64,000 bases of DNA, from contig NZ_JAGSYG010000004.1 in NCBI RefSeq assembly GCF_025685655.1, positions 1 through 64,000 of the forward strand, written 5' to 3'. The translations under genes were made by a program, and so were the position numbers. Below are positions 26,099 through 35,708 of the stretch, one piece after another; position 1 is the first letter of the stretch; the number at the start of each line of letters is the position of its first letter. The DNA is from Acidicapsa ligni (GTDB lineage: Bacteria; Acidobacteriota; Terriglobia; Terriglobales; Acidobacteriaceae). A model generated the notes under the pieces. The model was not told where the DNA came from. It ran no database searches and saw only the letters and a list, made by a program, of their open reading frames with translations.

Positions 26099-27154
26099 TT
26101 GGGAATACTGAAAGAATTGCTTAAGCCCCTCACTGAGGATGGCGCTGCCCTTACAAAAGAGCAGGCGCGTGCTGCGCTTGTGGAGATTCTCGACGGGGAT
26201 GTCTCGGATGTCGAAACCACAGCCATGCTGACGGCGCTCGCGACACGTGGCGAACTGGCTCCGGAACTGGCCGGGTTTGTGGAGGAGATGCGAGAGCGTG
26301 CGACTCCGATTCCGCTCACGGACGAAGAGCGCGATCTGCTTGTGGATACCTGCGGCACGGGTGGCGGGGGGCCAGCAACTTTCAATATTTCGACCGGCGC
26401 GGCATTGGTAGCGGCCGCAGCCGGAGCGCTGGTGGCCAAACACGGCAATCGCGCTGTGACATCGCGCTGTGGGTCGGCGGACGTGCTGGAATCGCTTGGC
26501 GTTCCGATTACACTGCCGCCCGATCTGGCCGCGGAGTGTCTGCGCGAAACAGGATTTGTCTTTCTCTTTGCTCCAATGCTGCATCCGGCGATGAAAGCGG
26601 TGGCTCCGCTGCGGCGCGCGCTGGGTTTTCGCACGATCTTCAATCTTTGCGGGCCGCTGACCAATCCGGCGAGGGCGCGTGCGCAGGTAATCGGAGTGCT
26701 GGCGCCGAGCCGGGCATTGCTTATGGCGCGGACATTGCTGGAACTCCAGACGACGAGGCGGGCCTTCGTGGTTCACGGGCTGGACGGGTTGGACGAGCTT
26801 ACTCTGACGGGCGAGTCGATTGTTGTCCGCGTTGAGCCGGCGGCGGAGCCATCCATCAAGGCAGCGCGTATAACTCCCGATATGGCGGGGGTTGAACTTG
26901 CGACGCTGGCTGAGTTGTCGGGCGGCGATGCGGATGAGAACGCCAGCATTCTTTACGACATCATCACCGGCATTCCCGGGCCGAAGCGGGAGATTGTGCT
27001 GCTGAATGCGGCTGCCGCGCTGGTTGCAGCCGGGCTCGCCAATGATCTGAAGGAGGGCGTGGCCCAGGGTGCGGAGGCTATCGATTCTGGAATGGCGGCG
27101 GTTACTTTGCAGAAACTACGCGGATTCGGAGCGAAATACGGGAGCCGTTCCTGA
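26099..27154 (+). CDS. trpD: anthranilate phosphoribosyltransferase
   Basis: The 351-residue TrpD starts at TTG (26099), preceded by GGAAGAGG about 11 bases away; no better ATG gives the conserved start GILKELLKPL. It shows the PRPP-binding CGTGGGG (85-91) with ATFNIST, KHGNRAVTSRCGSADVLE, and RTIFNLCGPLTNPA. It joins PRPP and anthranilate in tryptophan synthesis. No other trp biosynthetic genes are nearby, but trpS follows 80 bases downstream. Confidence 0.95.
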   Translation: MGILKELLKPLTEDGAALTKEQARAALVEILDGDVSDVETTAMLTALATRGELAPELAGFVEEMRERATPIPLTDEERDLLVDTCGTGGGGPATFNISTGAALVAAAAGALVAKHGNRAVTSRCGSADVLESLGVPITLPPDLAAECLRETGFVFLFAPMLHPAMKAVAPLRRALGFRTIFNLCGPLTNPARARAQVIGVLAPSRALLMARTLLELQTTRRAFVVHGLDGLDELTLTGESIVVRVEPAAEPSIKAARITPDMAGVELATLAELSGGDADENASILYDIITGIPGPKREIVLLNAAAALVAAGLANDLKEGVAQGAEAIDSGMAAVTLQKLRGFGAKYGSRS

Positions 27155-27234
27155 GTTTCGAATCTCCCACAGGCTCCCGGTACAATACGGGAGAGACACG
27201 TCTCCGAGATCGCAGTACTGGAATCGATACAGCA

Positions 27235-28284
27235 ATGGCCTCTAATGCACGTCCGCGCGTCCTGAGTGGGATGCGCCCCACCGGCAAGCTCCACCTCGGC
27301 AACTACATGGGCGCACTGGCCAACTGGGTCAAGCTCCAGGATGACTACGAGTGCTACTTTTTCATCGCAGACTGGCATGCGCTGACGACGGATTACGCCG
27401 ATACCTCCAAGGTAAAGACGAATATCGAAGAGGTTGCACTCGACTGGCTCGGCGCTGGGCTTGATCCGGAGAAATGTGTCCTCTTTCTGCAGAGCAAAGT
27501 GCCGGAACATGGCAAGCTGTTCCTGCTTTTCAGCATGATTACGCCTCTCAGTTGGCTGGAACGCGTGCCCACGTACAAGGAACAGCAGGAAAACCTGACA
27601 GGGAAGGATCTGACGACGTACGGATTCCTTGGCTATCCGCTCTTGCAGGCAGCGGATATTCTTCTCTACCAGCCGGAGTTTGTCCCGGTAGGCCAGGATC
27701 AGGTTGTTCATGTGGAACTGACGCGGGAGATCGCCCGGCGGTTTAATTTTTTCTATCCGAAGCCACTCGGAGATCATGCTCCCGGCCAATCCGGAGATGC
27801 TCGAATCCTGGAGACTGTGTTGCCGGAGCCGAAGGTGTTGTTGACGCCTTCGCCCAAGCTGCCTGGGACAGATGGACGCAAGATGTCCAAGAGCTACGGG
27901 AATACGATTCAACTCACGGACTCCGAGGCCGAGGTTCGTCAGAAACTGAAGACGATGGTCACCGATCCGGCAAGAGTTCGCCGCACCGATCCTGGCGATC
28001 CGGATAAGTGCCCTGTCGGGGATTTGCACAAGGTATTTTCCTCGTCCGACAAATTGCTCGAGGTTTACGAGGGCTGCCGGACGGCGGGGATCGGCTGTAT
28101 TCAATGCAAAGGCTGGGCAGCCGACTCGTTAGTGCAGATACTTGCTCCAATTCAGGAGCGGCGTGCTCGGTTCACTGCCAGTCAAGCCATCGAGATCATC
28201 GAGGAAGGCTCTATTCGAGCTCGACGTCGCGCCGCGGAGACCATGCGGGAAGTGGATGATGCAATGCAGATGCCTATCGGCTAG
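27235..28284 (+). CDS. trpS: tryptophan-tRNA ligase
   Basis: The 349-residue class I synthetase has the HIGH-equivalent HLGN (20-23, in RPTGKLHLGNYMG) and KMSKS at 216-220. It charges tRNA-Trp; a matching tRNA-Trp(CCA) lies at 527 in this window. It is co-directional with trpD upstream and scpA 12 bases downstream, probably one transcript. Confidence 0.97.
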   Translation: MASNARPRVLSGMRPTGKLHLGNYMGALANWVKLQDDYECYFFIADWHALTTDYADTSKVKTNIEEVALDWLGAGLDPEKCVLFLQSKVPEHGKLFLLFSMITPLSWLERVPTYKEQQENLTGKDLTTYGFLGYPLLQAADILLYQPEFVPVGQDQVVHVELTREIARRFNFFYPKPLGDHAPGQSGDARILETVLPEPKVLLTPSPKLPGTDGRKMSKSYGNTIQLTDSEAEVRQKLKTMVTDPARVRRTDPGDPDKCPVGDLHKVFSSSDKLLEVYEGCRTAGIGCIQCKGWAADSLVQILAPIQERRARFTASQAIEIIEEGSIRARRRAAETMREVDDAMQMPIG

Positions 28285-28296
28285 GGCCAGATTGCA

Positions 28297-29256
28297 ATGG
28301 AAGAAGAAATTGAATTGACCGAACAACCCGCCAACCCGAAAGTTACTTCCGACGAGACAAAAGCCACGCCGGTGCTTGTCCTGACGCCCAAGCCTGTTGC
28401 CCAGGCCAAGTTTGATCCGTTCAATCCACCAGATGAAAAGCATGCGTCGAAGCAGAAAGCCCAGCCGGAAGATCCGCAGGCGTTTCCGTTCTCGGTTACC
28501 GTGGGCAAGGTCTATGACGGCCCGATGGACTTGCTGCTGGACCTGATCCGCAAGCAGGACATCGATATATATGACATTCCGATTGCGCGTATCACGGCGC
28601 AGTTTCTGGGGTATGTCGAAAAACTCAAATCCACGGATGTGGATGTTGCGGGCGAGTTTATTTATATGGCTTCGCTGCTCATCCATATCAAGAGCAAGAT
28701 GCTGCTGCCGCGCGCGCCTGCCGGGCCGGACGATCCCCATGCCGACGATCCTCGCCGCGAGCTGGTGGAGCGGCTGCTGGAGCATGAGCGCTTCAAGAAC
28801 GCTGCGCAGATGCTGCAGCAGAAACAAATGCTGGAAGCTGCTTCGTGGACCAATCCGGGTATGCGCGAGTTTCGCGAAGATGCCGCTGCCGAGCCTGAAA
28901 TTGCCGCAGACACGGTCGATCTGGTGCGTATTTTCAGAGACATACTAGAGCGCGTCCGCACCCGGCCTGTGCTCAATGTCGAAGAGGATTCCGTCACGGT
29001 GGGCCAGATGATTCAGTTCCTAGGCCGACGTCTGACGATGGAAGACAGGCCCGTATCGCTGCGCCGCCTGCTGGGGAACAGCCGTTCTCATCGGGCGCTT
29101 GTGGCGATGTTTCTGGCGCTGCTGGAGCTGGTGCGCCTGCAGGCCATTCTGCTCAACCAGGACCAGCTTTTCTCTGACATCTTTATCAAGAAGAATACCG
29201 AGTTTGAAAACGTCGTAAACGAGCTTGCCAGCCGTGCGCACGATGATTGGCGATAG
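28297..29256 (+). CDS. scpA: segregation and condensation protein A
   Basis: The 319-residue product has an acidic disordered N-terminus (1-60) followed by the ScpA core. The core starts FSVTVGKVYDGPMDLLLDLIRKQDIDIYDIPIARIT, the Smc head-binding region, and ends with a winged helix (about 225-319; FLALLELVRLQAILLNQD). ScpA is the kleisin that bridges Smc heads and binds ScpB for chromosome organisation. scpB is not adjacent but lies about 1.9 kb downstream, after the phosphate transporter gene. Confidence 0.95.
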   Translation: MEEEIELTEQPANPKVTSDETKATPVLVLTPKPVAQAKFDPFNPPDEKHASKQKAQPEDPQAFPFSVTVGKVYDGPMDLLLDLIRKQDIDIYDIPIARITAQFLGYVEKLKSTDVDVAGEFIYMASLLIHIKSKMLLPRAPAGPDDPHADDPRRELVERLLEHERFKNAAQMLQQKQMLEAASWTNPGMREFREDAAAEPEIAADTVDLVRIFRDILERVRTRPVLNVEEDSVTVGQMIQFLGRRLTMEDRPVSLRRLLGNSRSHRALVAMFLALLELVRLQAILLNQDQLFSDIFIKKNTEFENVVNELASRAHDDWR

Positions 29257-29319
29257 ATAACTCTGCTGAGATTGTTCCTAATCGGGAATAGTTGCACTCT
29301 AAACTGTGCAATTATCCCC

Positions 29320-29337
29320 TATTCATTAAATATTCAT
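29320..29337 (+). promoter_or_regulatory. Pho-box-like direct repeat
   Basis: Two identical heptamers TATTCAT (29320-29326 and 29331-29337) are separated by the 4-base spacer TAAA, an 11-base period like the CTGTCAT-N4-CTGTCAT architecture recognised by PhoB. The site lies about 80 bases before the ATG of a phosphate transporter. The bases differ from the enterobacterial consensus, so the link to PhoB is inferred. Confidence 0.4.
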
Positions 29338-29417
29338 AAAAATGCCTCCTTTGAATTCACATTCTGGCAATCGTTGCCCTGTTAGCTTCCGAATGTTGCA
29401 CTTTGGGGGGATTTTGC

Positions 29418-31022
29418 ATGGCTACGATAGCTACACCAGATGCAGGCACGTCGCTTCTGGATAAGAAAATGAAAAAAGGCCCAGGGCTTCTGGGTGGAAT
29501 TATCTTCGCAGCCGTGATTCTTGGCGGTTTGGGCTATTGCGGTTTCAATATCGCTAGCGATGTAGGACATGTAGCAGTGGTCAGCGTCTGGCCTTATGTC
29601 CTGCTTGCGGTTGCGCTGTTGATTGCACTCGGCTTTGAATTTGTTAACGGATTTCACGACACAGCAAACGCAGTTGCAACTGTGATCTATACACACTCAC
29701 TCGAACCGCATGTGGCCGTGGTCTGGTCCGGCATGTGGAATTTGATTGGCGTGCTTACGTCGAGTGGAGCGGTGGCTTTCGCGGTTGTTTCGCTGCTGCC
29801 AGTTGAACTCATTCTGCAGGTCAGCTCGGGCGCTGGTTTCGCCATGGTCTTTGCGTTGTTGATCGCAGCCATTTTGTGGAACCTCAGCACCTGGTGGCTT
29901 GGACTGCCGGCTTCCAGTTCGCATACCATGGTTGGTTCCATCATTGGCGTAGGCGTAGCCAATCAGTTGATGAGCGCGCACAGCGGAACTGCTGGCGTCG
30001 ATTGGGACCAGGTAATCAAGGTCTTCCGCGTACTTCTCATCTCGCCGCTGGTTGGTTTCGGCCTCGCGTTCCTGCTGATGTTGATCACCAAGAAGCTGAT
30101 CAAGTATCCGGCGCTCTTCACTGCCCCCACAGGAGACGAGCCGCCGCCATTCCTGATTCGCGCATTGTTGGTTCTCACCTGCACCGGTGTCAGCTTTGGA
30201 CATGGTTCGAACGATGGCCAGAAGGGCATGGGCTTGATCATGCTCATCCTCATCGGAACGGTTCCTACCGCTTACGCACTGAATCACACGATTGGCCCCA
30301 AGGATGTTGTCACCTTCGTCGCTGTATCTGATCAGGCGACCAAAGTGCTCGACAACCATGTGGACAAGAACGCGCTCATGGGCGATCCACGCGCCGATGT
30401 GACTCAGTTCATCAGCACCAAGAAGTTCACGCCTAACACCATGGTCGCCCTGCGCGAACTGGTGCAGGACATCAGCCACGAAGTTGGTCTTTACAAGGAA
30501 CTGAAGGCGGTTCCGGCGCGGGATCAACAGAACGTCCGTAACGATATGTACGTGGCCAGCGCGGCGCTGACCATGATTCACAAGAGCCATACCCCGGCCT
30601 TCAGCGATGACGAAGACAAGATCCTGGGCAACTATCAGAAGAGCCTGGATCGCTCGACGAAGTTCATTCCGCTCTGGGTAAAAATTGCCGTAGCGCTCGC
30701 GCTCGGTATGGGCACGATGGTGGGCTGGAAGCGGATTGTGGTTACCGTTGGCGAAAAGATCGGCAAGGAGCACCTGACTTATGCACAGGGCGCCACGGCC
30801 GAACTGATCGCAATGGGAACCATCATTGCCGCCGACAACTTTGGCCTGCCGGTGAGCACGACGCATGTGCTCAGCTCGGGTATCGCCGGTACGATGGTTG
30901 CGAACGGCAGCGGCCTCCAGTGGTCTACTCTGCGCAGCATTGCTATGGCCTGGGTTTGCACTCTCCCGGCGGCGGCATTGCTCTCGGGTGGCCTATTTTG
31001 GATCTTCCGGATGTTCTCCTAA
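29418..31022 (+). CDS. PiT family inorganic phosphate transporter
   Basis: The 534-residue multi-pass membrane protein shows both PiT signature halves. The first is FEFVNGFHDTANAVATVIYT and the second, GTMVGWKRIVVTVGEKIG with PVSTTHVLSSGIAGT. About ten hydrophobic helices flank a long hydrophilic central loop (about 300-415). Such carriers take up phosphate (often as metal-phosphate) driven by ion gradients. ATG at 29418 is preceded by GGGGGGATT; an upstream TTG at 29403 is less likely. A Pho-box-like repeat lies upstream. Confidence 0.95.
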   Translation: MATIATPDAGTSLLDKKMKKGPGLLGGIIFAAVILGGLGYCGFNIASDVGHVAVVSVWPYVLLAVALLIALGFEFVNGFHDTANAVATVIYTHSLEPHVAVVWSGMWNLIGVLTSSGAVAFAVVSLLPVELILQVSSGAGFAMVFALLIAAILWNLSTWWLGLPASSSHTMVGSIIGVGVANQLMSAHSGTAGVDWDQVIKVFRVLLISPLVGFGLAFLLMLITKKLIKYPALFTAPTGDEPPPFLIRALLVLTCTGVSFGHGSNDGQKGMGLIMLILIGTVPTAYALNHTIGPKDVVTFVAVSDQATKVLDNHVDKNALMGDPRADVTQFISTKKFTPNTMVALRELVQDISHEVGLYKELKAVPARDQQNVRNDMYVASAALTMIHKSHTPAFSDDEDKILGNYQKSLDRSTKFIPLWVKIAVALALGMGTMVGWKRIVVTVGEKIGKEHLTYAQGATAELIAMGTIIAADNFGLPVSTTHVLSSGIAGTMVANGSGLQWSTLRSIAMAWVCTLPAAALLSGGLFWIFRMFS

Positions 31023-31081
31023 GGCAATTTGAGGGGAATTGGACCGTCAGCTAACCATAATCGAGTCTTAATCAACCATCC

Positions 31082-31117
31082 AAAGGGCGTCCAGAATCTG
31101 GGCGCCCTTTCTATTTG
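31082..31117 (+). terminator. terminator after the PiT gene
   Basis: AAAGGGCG-T-CCAG pairs with CTGG-G-CGCCCTTT around an AAT loop (31082-31110), followed by CTATTTG. Confidence 0.75.
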
Positions 31118-31179
31118 TGGCTAAATTCCGCAAGGATTCCCAGCTTCCGGTACGATACCTAAGGTGCCTATTTAAAAAG

Positions 31180-32325
31180 ATGAGTCTGAAAGCCAAGCTT
31201 GAAGCCGTAATCTACGCTGCCGAGGAGCCCATAACCCTCGCGCAGATGGCCGTTTTGTTTGCCGACGAAGCGCTCGAATGGAAGGCAGAACTTGCTGCCC
31301 AGCGCGCCGAGGAGAATGCCGAAGCGCAACTCGATCTGGGTCCGCCTGCTGAGTTGGACGCGGTGATCGAATCTGCTGCTGAACCTGCAACGGTGACTGA
31401 AGAGGCCGCTGTCTCGATGGGTTCGCTGGAGGTCTCAGATTCGGCTGCCTCGTTAGTCTCGTCAGATTTAACGGTCGCGCCAGATCAGGTCGATTTGGGC
31501 GATTTAGTCGATTCGGCTGCGTCGAGTGAAACTCTGTCCGAAGCCGCTGCCGCAGTTGTTGTGGATCCGGAGCTAGAGGCCAAGCGCCTCGCCCGGTTAC
31601 GCGATCGCGAGATTCGCGAGATCCTACGCGGTTTGCTTGACGAACTGCTGGCGGAGTATGCCAGTGCTCCACGCGGCATTGAGATTCGCGAAATAGCCGG
31701 GGGCTATCGCATGGCTACTAAGCCGGAGTGCCACGACGCGGTTCGCGCCTTTGTTAAGAGCCTTAAGCCGCCGCTCAAGCTCTCGCTGCCAGCGTTGGAG
31801 ACCCTTGCCGTCATTGCGTACAAGCAGCCCATTACTGCGCCTGAGGTAGGTGAAATTCGCGGCGTGGACTCTGCTGGCGTGCTTGGCTCCCTGATCAGCC
31901 GCAAACTTATCTCCACGGCTGGCCGCAAGCAGGTTGTCGGCCGCCCGATGCTGTACAAGACCACCAAGGAATTTTTGCTCCGCTTTGGACTCAAGGATGT
32001 CGCCGAATTGCCTTCGATGGAAGAGTTCGAGAAGATGGCGGCGATTGAGCTGAGCGAGACGGACGACACGGATTTATCGGCCGAATCCGGCAATCTTTTT
32101 GCCGAAGCGGAATCATCGGAAGACGCGCCGGAATCTGATCATGAGTCCGGTCGGGAATCCGGGCAGGAATCTGGGAAAGAAGAAAGCGAAACCTCTGATC
32201 CGGTGAGACATGAACCGGAAGCTACAGAAACATCCACTCCTACCGCAGAGCCCTCCCAGGAGGCAGCGGAAGCACATGCGCCCGTCGAGAGACAGGACGC
32301 CGAAGAAATTGAGGCAGAACCATGA
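31180..32325 (+). CDS. scpB: segregation and condensation protein B with low-complexity insertion and tail
   Basis: The 381-residue product begins MSLKAKLEAVIYAAEEPITLAQMA at 31180. The ScpB winged-helix pair is recognisable: LEAVIYAAEEPITL at the start, then IREIAGGYRMATKPE and LPALETLAVIAYKQPITAPEVGEIRGVDSAGVL, and RPMLYKTTKEFLLRFGL at the end. About 100 acidic, Ser/Ala/Val-rich residues (about 38-135) are inserted between the first helices, and an acidic Ser/Glu tail follows after about 300. Normal ScpB is about 180-220 residues. ScpB dimers bind ScpA to complete the Smc complex. It overlaps the next gene by ATGA. Confidence 0.93.
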   Translation: MSLKAKLEAVIYAAEEPITLAQMAVLFADEALEWKAELAAQRAEENAEAQLDLGPPAELDAVIESAAEPATVTEEAAVSMGSLEVSDSAASLVSSDLTVAPDQVDLGDLVDSAASSETLSEAAAAVVVDPELEAKRLARLRDREIREILRGLLDELLAEYASAPRGIEIREIAGGYRMATKPECHDAVRAFVKSLKPPLKLSLPALETLAVIAYKQPITAPEVGEIRGVDSAGVLGSLISRKLISTAGRKQVVGRPMLYKTTKEFLLRFGLKDVAELPSMEEFEKMAAIELSETDDTDLSAESGNLFAEAESSEDAPESDHESGRESGQESGKEESETSDPVRHEPEATETSTPTAEPSQEAAEAHAPVERQDAEEIEAEP

Positions 32326-35018
32326 AGTCCGATCCTATTGAAACTGATGTAACCGAAGAACCTAAACCGAAAGCCAAGAAAGCGAAAGCGGCGAAAGAGT
32401 CCGCAGTAGAAAAGTCGGCTGCCAAAAAGACAGCCACGAAAAAAACTGCTGCGAAGAATCTGGTAGCCGAGGAAGTAATTACTCCGGAGCCGGAAGCGAA
32501 GAAGAAAGCGGCTAAGAAAGTTGCGACCAAGAAGGCCGCAGTTCCAGAACTGCCTGCGGAAGAAGCTGCAGAGGAAATTGCAACAGAGGAAGTTGCAGCA
32601 GAAGCTGTGACCGAGACTGAGCCGGTCATCGAGGCCGAGCCCGTCATCAAGACTGAGCCTGTCGTCAAGGCAATCAAGAAGTTTGTGGGAAAGAAGGCCG
32701 CTGCGAAGAAGGCAATCGTTGCAGAGCCAGATGCAGAGGAAGAGATCCCCGCTGGTCCGGAGCCAAAGCTGGAGCGTTTGCAGAAGATTCTGGCCCGCGC
32801 CGGAATTTCATCGCGTCGCAAGGCGGAGGAACTGATCCTGGGTGGGCAGGTGCAGATCAACGGCAAAGTCGTGATGGAGCTGGGCACCAAGGCTGATCCG
32901 GCGCGTGACCATGTCCGCGTGGATGGCAAGCTGCTGCAGGGGCCGGAGCGCATCCGTTACTTTGTATTGAACAAGCCCAAGGGGTATGTGACCACGGTGA
33001 GCGATCCCGAAGGCCGCCCCACGGTAATGCAGTTTTTTGAGCGCGAAAATGAGCGCCTTTATCCGGTCGGCCGCCTGGATTACCTCAGCGAAGGCTTGTT
33101 GCTGGTGACTAACGATGGCGATCTGGCCAACAAGCTTACCAAGGCGTCGTCGGGAGTAGAAAAGACCTATCTGGTGAAAGTCGCCGGGCAGCCGACGGAA
33201 GATATGCTCGATGTTTTGCGCGCAGGCGTGGTCATCGAGAAAGGGCGTCCTGGCACAGGTTCGGGGCGTGTCCGGACGGCTCCGGCGCAGATTCGTCAGG
33301 TTCGCCAGGGCGATAACCCCTGGTACGAAGTGATCATCATTGAGGGCCGCAACCGCGAATTGCGCAAGATGTTTGAAGAGATCGGCCACCACGTGGAGAA
33401 GATTCGCCGCGTCGGTTATGGTCCGCTGGTCCTCGATCTTGAGCCGGGAAAGCTACGCGAGTTGGAGCCGGAAGAGGTAGAGCAACTTCGTTTGACGGCG
33501 GCTGGAAAACTTAAAAACCGGCGCAGGCGTGGTCCTGCTCCCGCACAATTATCACGGGAAGCAGGCAGGACAGTGCGCTTTAAAAAGGCCGACGGCAGGC
33601 CAGGATACGAAAAGCCGAATTACGGAATTCCACTCAAAGACAGGCCTCCTGTTGAGAACCCCAGGCAAGCTCGTCCCACGGCGAACAGACCCACTCTGGA
33701 CAGAGCGGATCATGCTGCGCCGAATCCAGTGCGGCCCAGCTTTGTGAAGTCCGGTTCACCGAGGCCGAGCTTTGACAAGCCAGCTTATGGCAAGCCTGCG
33801 TTCGATAAGCCGGGCTTCAAAAAGCCGGGCGGCGGCAAGGGTGGATTCAAGGGCAAGCCTCGCGAGTTCGAACCGCCGGTTACTGATTTTGTGGTGCCAC
33901 GCAAGGCGATTCCTGATGATTTTGATGAGCCGAGTCTCGGTGGCAAGGGTGCTTTCAATCCGGATTACAAACCAGGCTTCCGCACAGGCGGCAAGCCCGG
34001 ATTTTCTGCTGGTGGCCCACAAAAGCGTTTTGGAGCGGATGGCTCCCGGCCGGGTTCAGGCGGCGGAAGGCCTAGCTTTGATCGCGACAGGCCCAGCCGT
34101 GCTCGCACCGACGAAACCCGTGCAGAACGGCCGTCATCGTTCCGTCCTGCGCCATCGGACGAAGCGGATTTCACCCCGAGCGAGCCGCGCAAGCCAAGCC
34201 GTATCGGGATCGAACCTGTGACTGAGCGCCCTCGTGAGGCACGTTCTTCGCGTCCGTCTCCGGGAGGGAAGCCTTTTGGCAAGCCCTTCCAGCCGCGCGG
34301 TGATCGTGGCGAGGGATTTGCAGGCGGTGGCAAACCGTTCCGTCCTGCTGGCGCTCGTCCGACCGGGTCGCGTCCTCCTTCGGGAGACAGACCGTTCCGT
34401 CCTCGCACAGAAGGCGCACAAACTGGCGAAAGGCCATTTCGTCCGCGGACAGATCGTCCTTCGGGAGAGTCCAGACCGCCATTCCGCCCGAAGCCTTTCC
34501 AGGGGCGGGGAGATGGTCCTTCATCGAGCGGTAGCAGGCCGTTCCGGCCTCGTACGGATGGACCTTCTGCGGGCGGACGTCCTTCGTTTGGCAGAAGTGC
34601 ATCCGGGGCGGGCGGCGGTTCTTCCCGTCCTGGTTCGTCACGCAGCGGCTCTTCGCGGACTGGTTCTTCTTATTCTGGTTCGGATTCACGTCCTTCGAGA
34701 TTTACTCCCCGATCGGATGGGCCTCCGGCACGGCGGTCCTCTTTCGATGGAGGTGAAGCGCCTCGGGAGTTCCGTCCACGGGAGCCGAGAAGCTTTGGCG
34801 GCGATAAGAGACCGAGCGGCCCGGGAAAATTCGGCGCGGGCAAGAGCTTTGGCGCACGGAAGTTCGATAGCCCGAAGCCTGCTCCCGGTGGAAGCAACAG
34901 CAAGCCCTCGGGCAAGTTGGGGCCAGACGGACAGCCCCGTGTGAAGGTTCGCGCTCGCGACTCCTTTACGGGCAAGAACAAGGGCCGTCCAAAGCCGAAG
35001 CCCAAAAGCGAAGACTAA
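32322..35018 (+). CDS. RluB/RsuA-type pseudouridine synthase with long disordered termini
   Basis: The 898-residue product has a normal synthase core: an S4 RNA-binding domain (about 148-195, LERLQKILARAGISSRRKAEE) and the RsuA/RluB catalytic domain (about 205-380) with GRLDYLSEGLLLVTNDGD, where D253 is catalytic. It should isomerise a uridine in rRNA. Residues 1-147 are Lys/Ala/Glu-rich (histone H1-like KKAAKK motifs). Residues 398-898 are a Pro/Arg/Gly/Ser/Phe-rich tail with recurring FDKP, KPGF and RPFRPRTDGP units. Family members are normally 240-300 residues. It is translationally coupled to scpB. Confidence 0.9.
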   Translation: MKSDPIETDVTEEPKPKAKKAKAAKESAVEKSAAKKTATKKTAAKNLVAEEVITPEPEAKKKAAKKVATKKAAVPELPAEEAAEEIATEEVAAEAVTETEPVIEAEPVIKTEPVVKAIKKFVGKKAAAKKAIVAEPDAEEEIPAGPEPKLERLQKILARAGISSRRKAEELILGGQVQINGKVVMELGTKADPARDHVRVDGKLLQGPERIRYFVLNKPKGYVTTVSDPEGRPTVMQFFERENERLYPVGRLDYLSEGLLLVTNDGDLANKLTKASSGVEKTYLVKVAGQPTEDMLDVLRAGVVIEKGRPGTGSGRVRTAPAQIRQVRQGDNPWYEVIIIEGRNRELRKMFEEIGHHVEKIRRVGYGPLVLDLEPGKLRELEPEEVEQLRLTAAGKLKNRRRRGPAPAQLSREAGRTVRFKKADGRPGYEKPNYGIPLKDRPPVENPRQARPTANRPTLDRADHAAPNPVRPSFVKSGSPRPSFDKPAYGKPAFDKPGFKKPGGGKGGFKGKPREFEPPVTDFVVPRKAIPDDFDEPSLGGKGAFNPDYKPGFRTGGKPGFSAGGPQKRFGADGSRPGSGGGRPSFDRDRPSRARTDETRAERPSSFRPAPSDEADFTPSEPRKPSRIGIEPVTERPREARSSRPSPGGKPFGKPFQPRGDRGEGFAGGGKPFRPAGARPTGSRPPSGDRPFRPRTEGAQTGERPFRPRTDRPSGESRPPFRPKPFQGRGDGPSSSGSRPFRPRTDGPSAGGRPSFGRSASGAGGGSSRPGSSRSGSSRTGSSYSGSDSRPSRFTPRSDGPPARRSSFDGGEAPREFRPREPRSFGGDKRPSGPGKFGAGKSFGARKFDSPKPAPGGSNSKPSGKLGPDGQPRVKVRARDSFTGKNKGRPKPKPKSED

Positions 35019-35113
35019 ATAACGGCTGGCGTCCGGGAGTTTGTAGCGAAAGGCTTCCGGGCGCCTTGCGACCGAACCTGCGCCTGACCATCTAAAGAAA
35101 CCAGAGGGTCATC

Positions 35114-35587
35114 ATGGAGAAAGCAACGTTTGGAGCGGGTTGTTTTTGGGGCGTAGAAGTTGCATTTGCGAATATTCCCGGGGTTACAGCGACGGCAGTC
35201 GGTTACGAAGGCGGCAAGACGCAGGGGCCTACATACAAAGACGTGTGTACGGACGCTACCGGGCATGCTGAGGTAGTGGAGCTGGACTTTGACCCGGATA
35301 GGGTGAGTTATCGCACCATTCTGGATAACTTCTTTGCTCTTCACGATCCGACCCAGCTTAATCGCCAGGGGCCGGACTGGGGCACGCAATATCGTTCCGC
35401 TATCTTCTATCACTCCGCTGAGCAGAAGGCCGCAGCAGAAGTCAAGATTGCCGAGCTTACGGCTGAGGGCAAATTCACACCGCGAAAAATGGTGACTCGG
35501 ATAGAGCCCGCTCAAACGTTCTGGCGTGCCGAGGAATATCACCAGCGCTACCTGGAAAAGCGCGGTCTGGCCAGTTGCCACATCTAA
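35114..35587 (+). CDS. msrA: peptide-methionine (S)-S-oxide reductase
   Basis: The 157-residue MsrA has its active site GAGCFWG at the N-terminus (nucleophile C10), then [28 protein letters not shown] and [18 protein letters not shown], which are family signatures. It repairs methionine-S-sulfoxide using thioredoxin; a late Cys (near ASCHI) could be the recycling residue. No signal peptide is present, so it is cytoplasmic. Confidence 0.96.
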   Translation: MEKATFGAGCFWGVEVAFANIPGVTATAVGYEGGKTQGPTYKDVCTDATGHAEVVELDFDPDRVSYRTILDNFFALHDPTQLNRQGPDWGTQYRSAIFYHSAEQKAAAEVKIAELTAEGKFTPRKMVTRIEPAQTFWRAEEYHQRYLEKRGLASCHI

Positions 35588-35612
35588 ACCGTTAGAAAAT
35601 GACATCTATCGG

Positions 35613-35665
35613 CCCCGCTTTCAACTGCGTCAGGACGGGGACGCGCTTGAAGCGGGGTTGATTTT
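35613..35665. terminator. possible terminator between converging msrA and regulator genes
   Basis: CCCCGCTTTCAA (35613-35624) pairs with TTGAAGCGGGG (35647-35657) with one bulged base and a 22-base loop; TTGATTTTG follows. Confidence 0.5.
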
Positions 35666-35708
35666 GAGGGGACTATTGCTTGTAAGACCTTCTTTTGAGC
35701 TACCCTGG

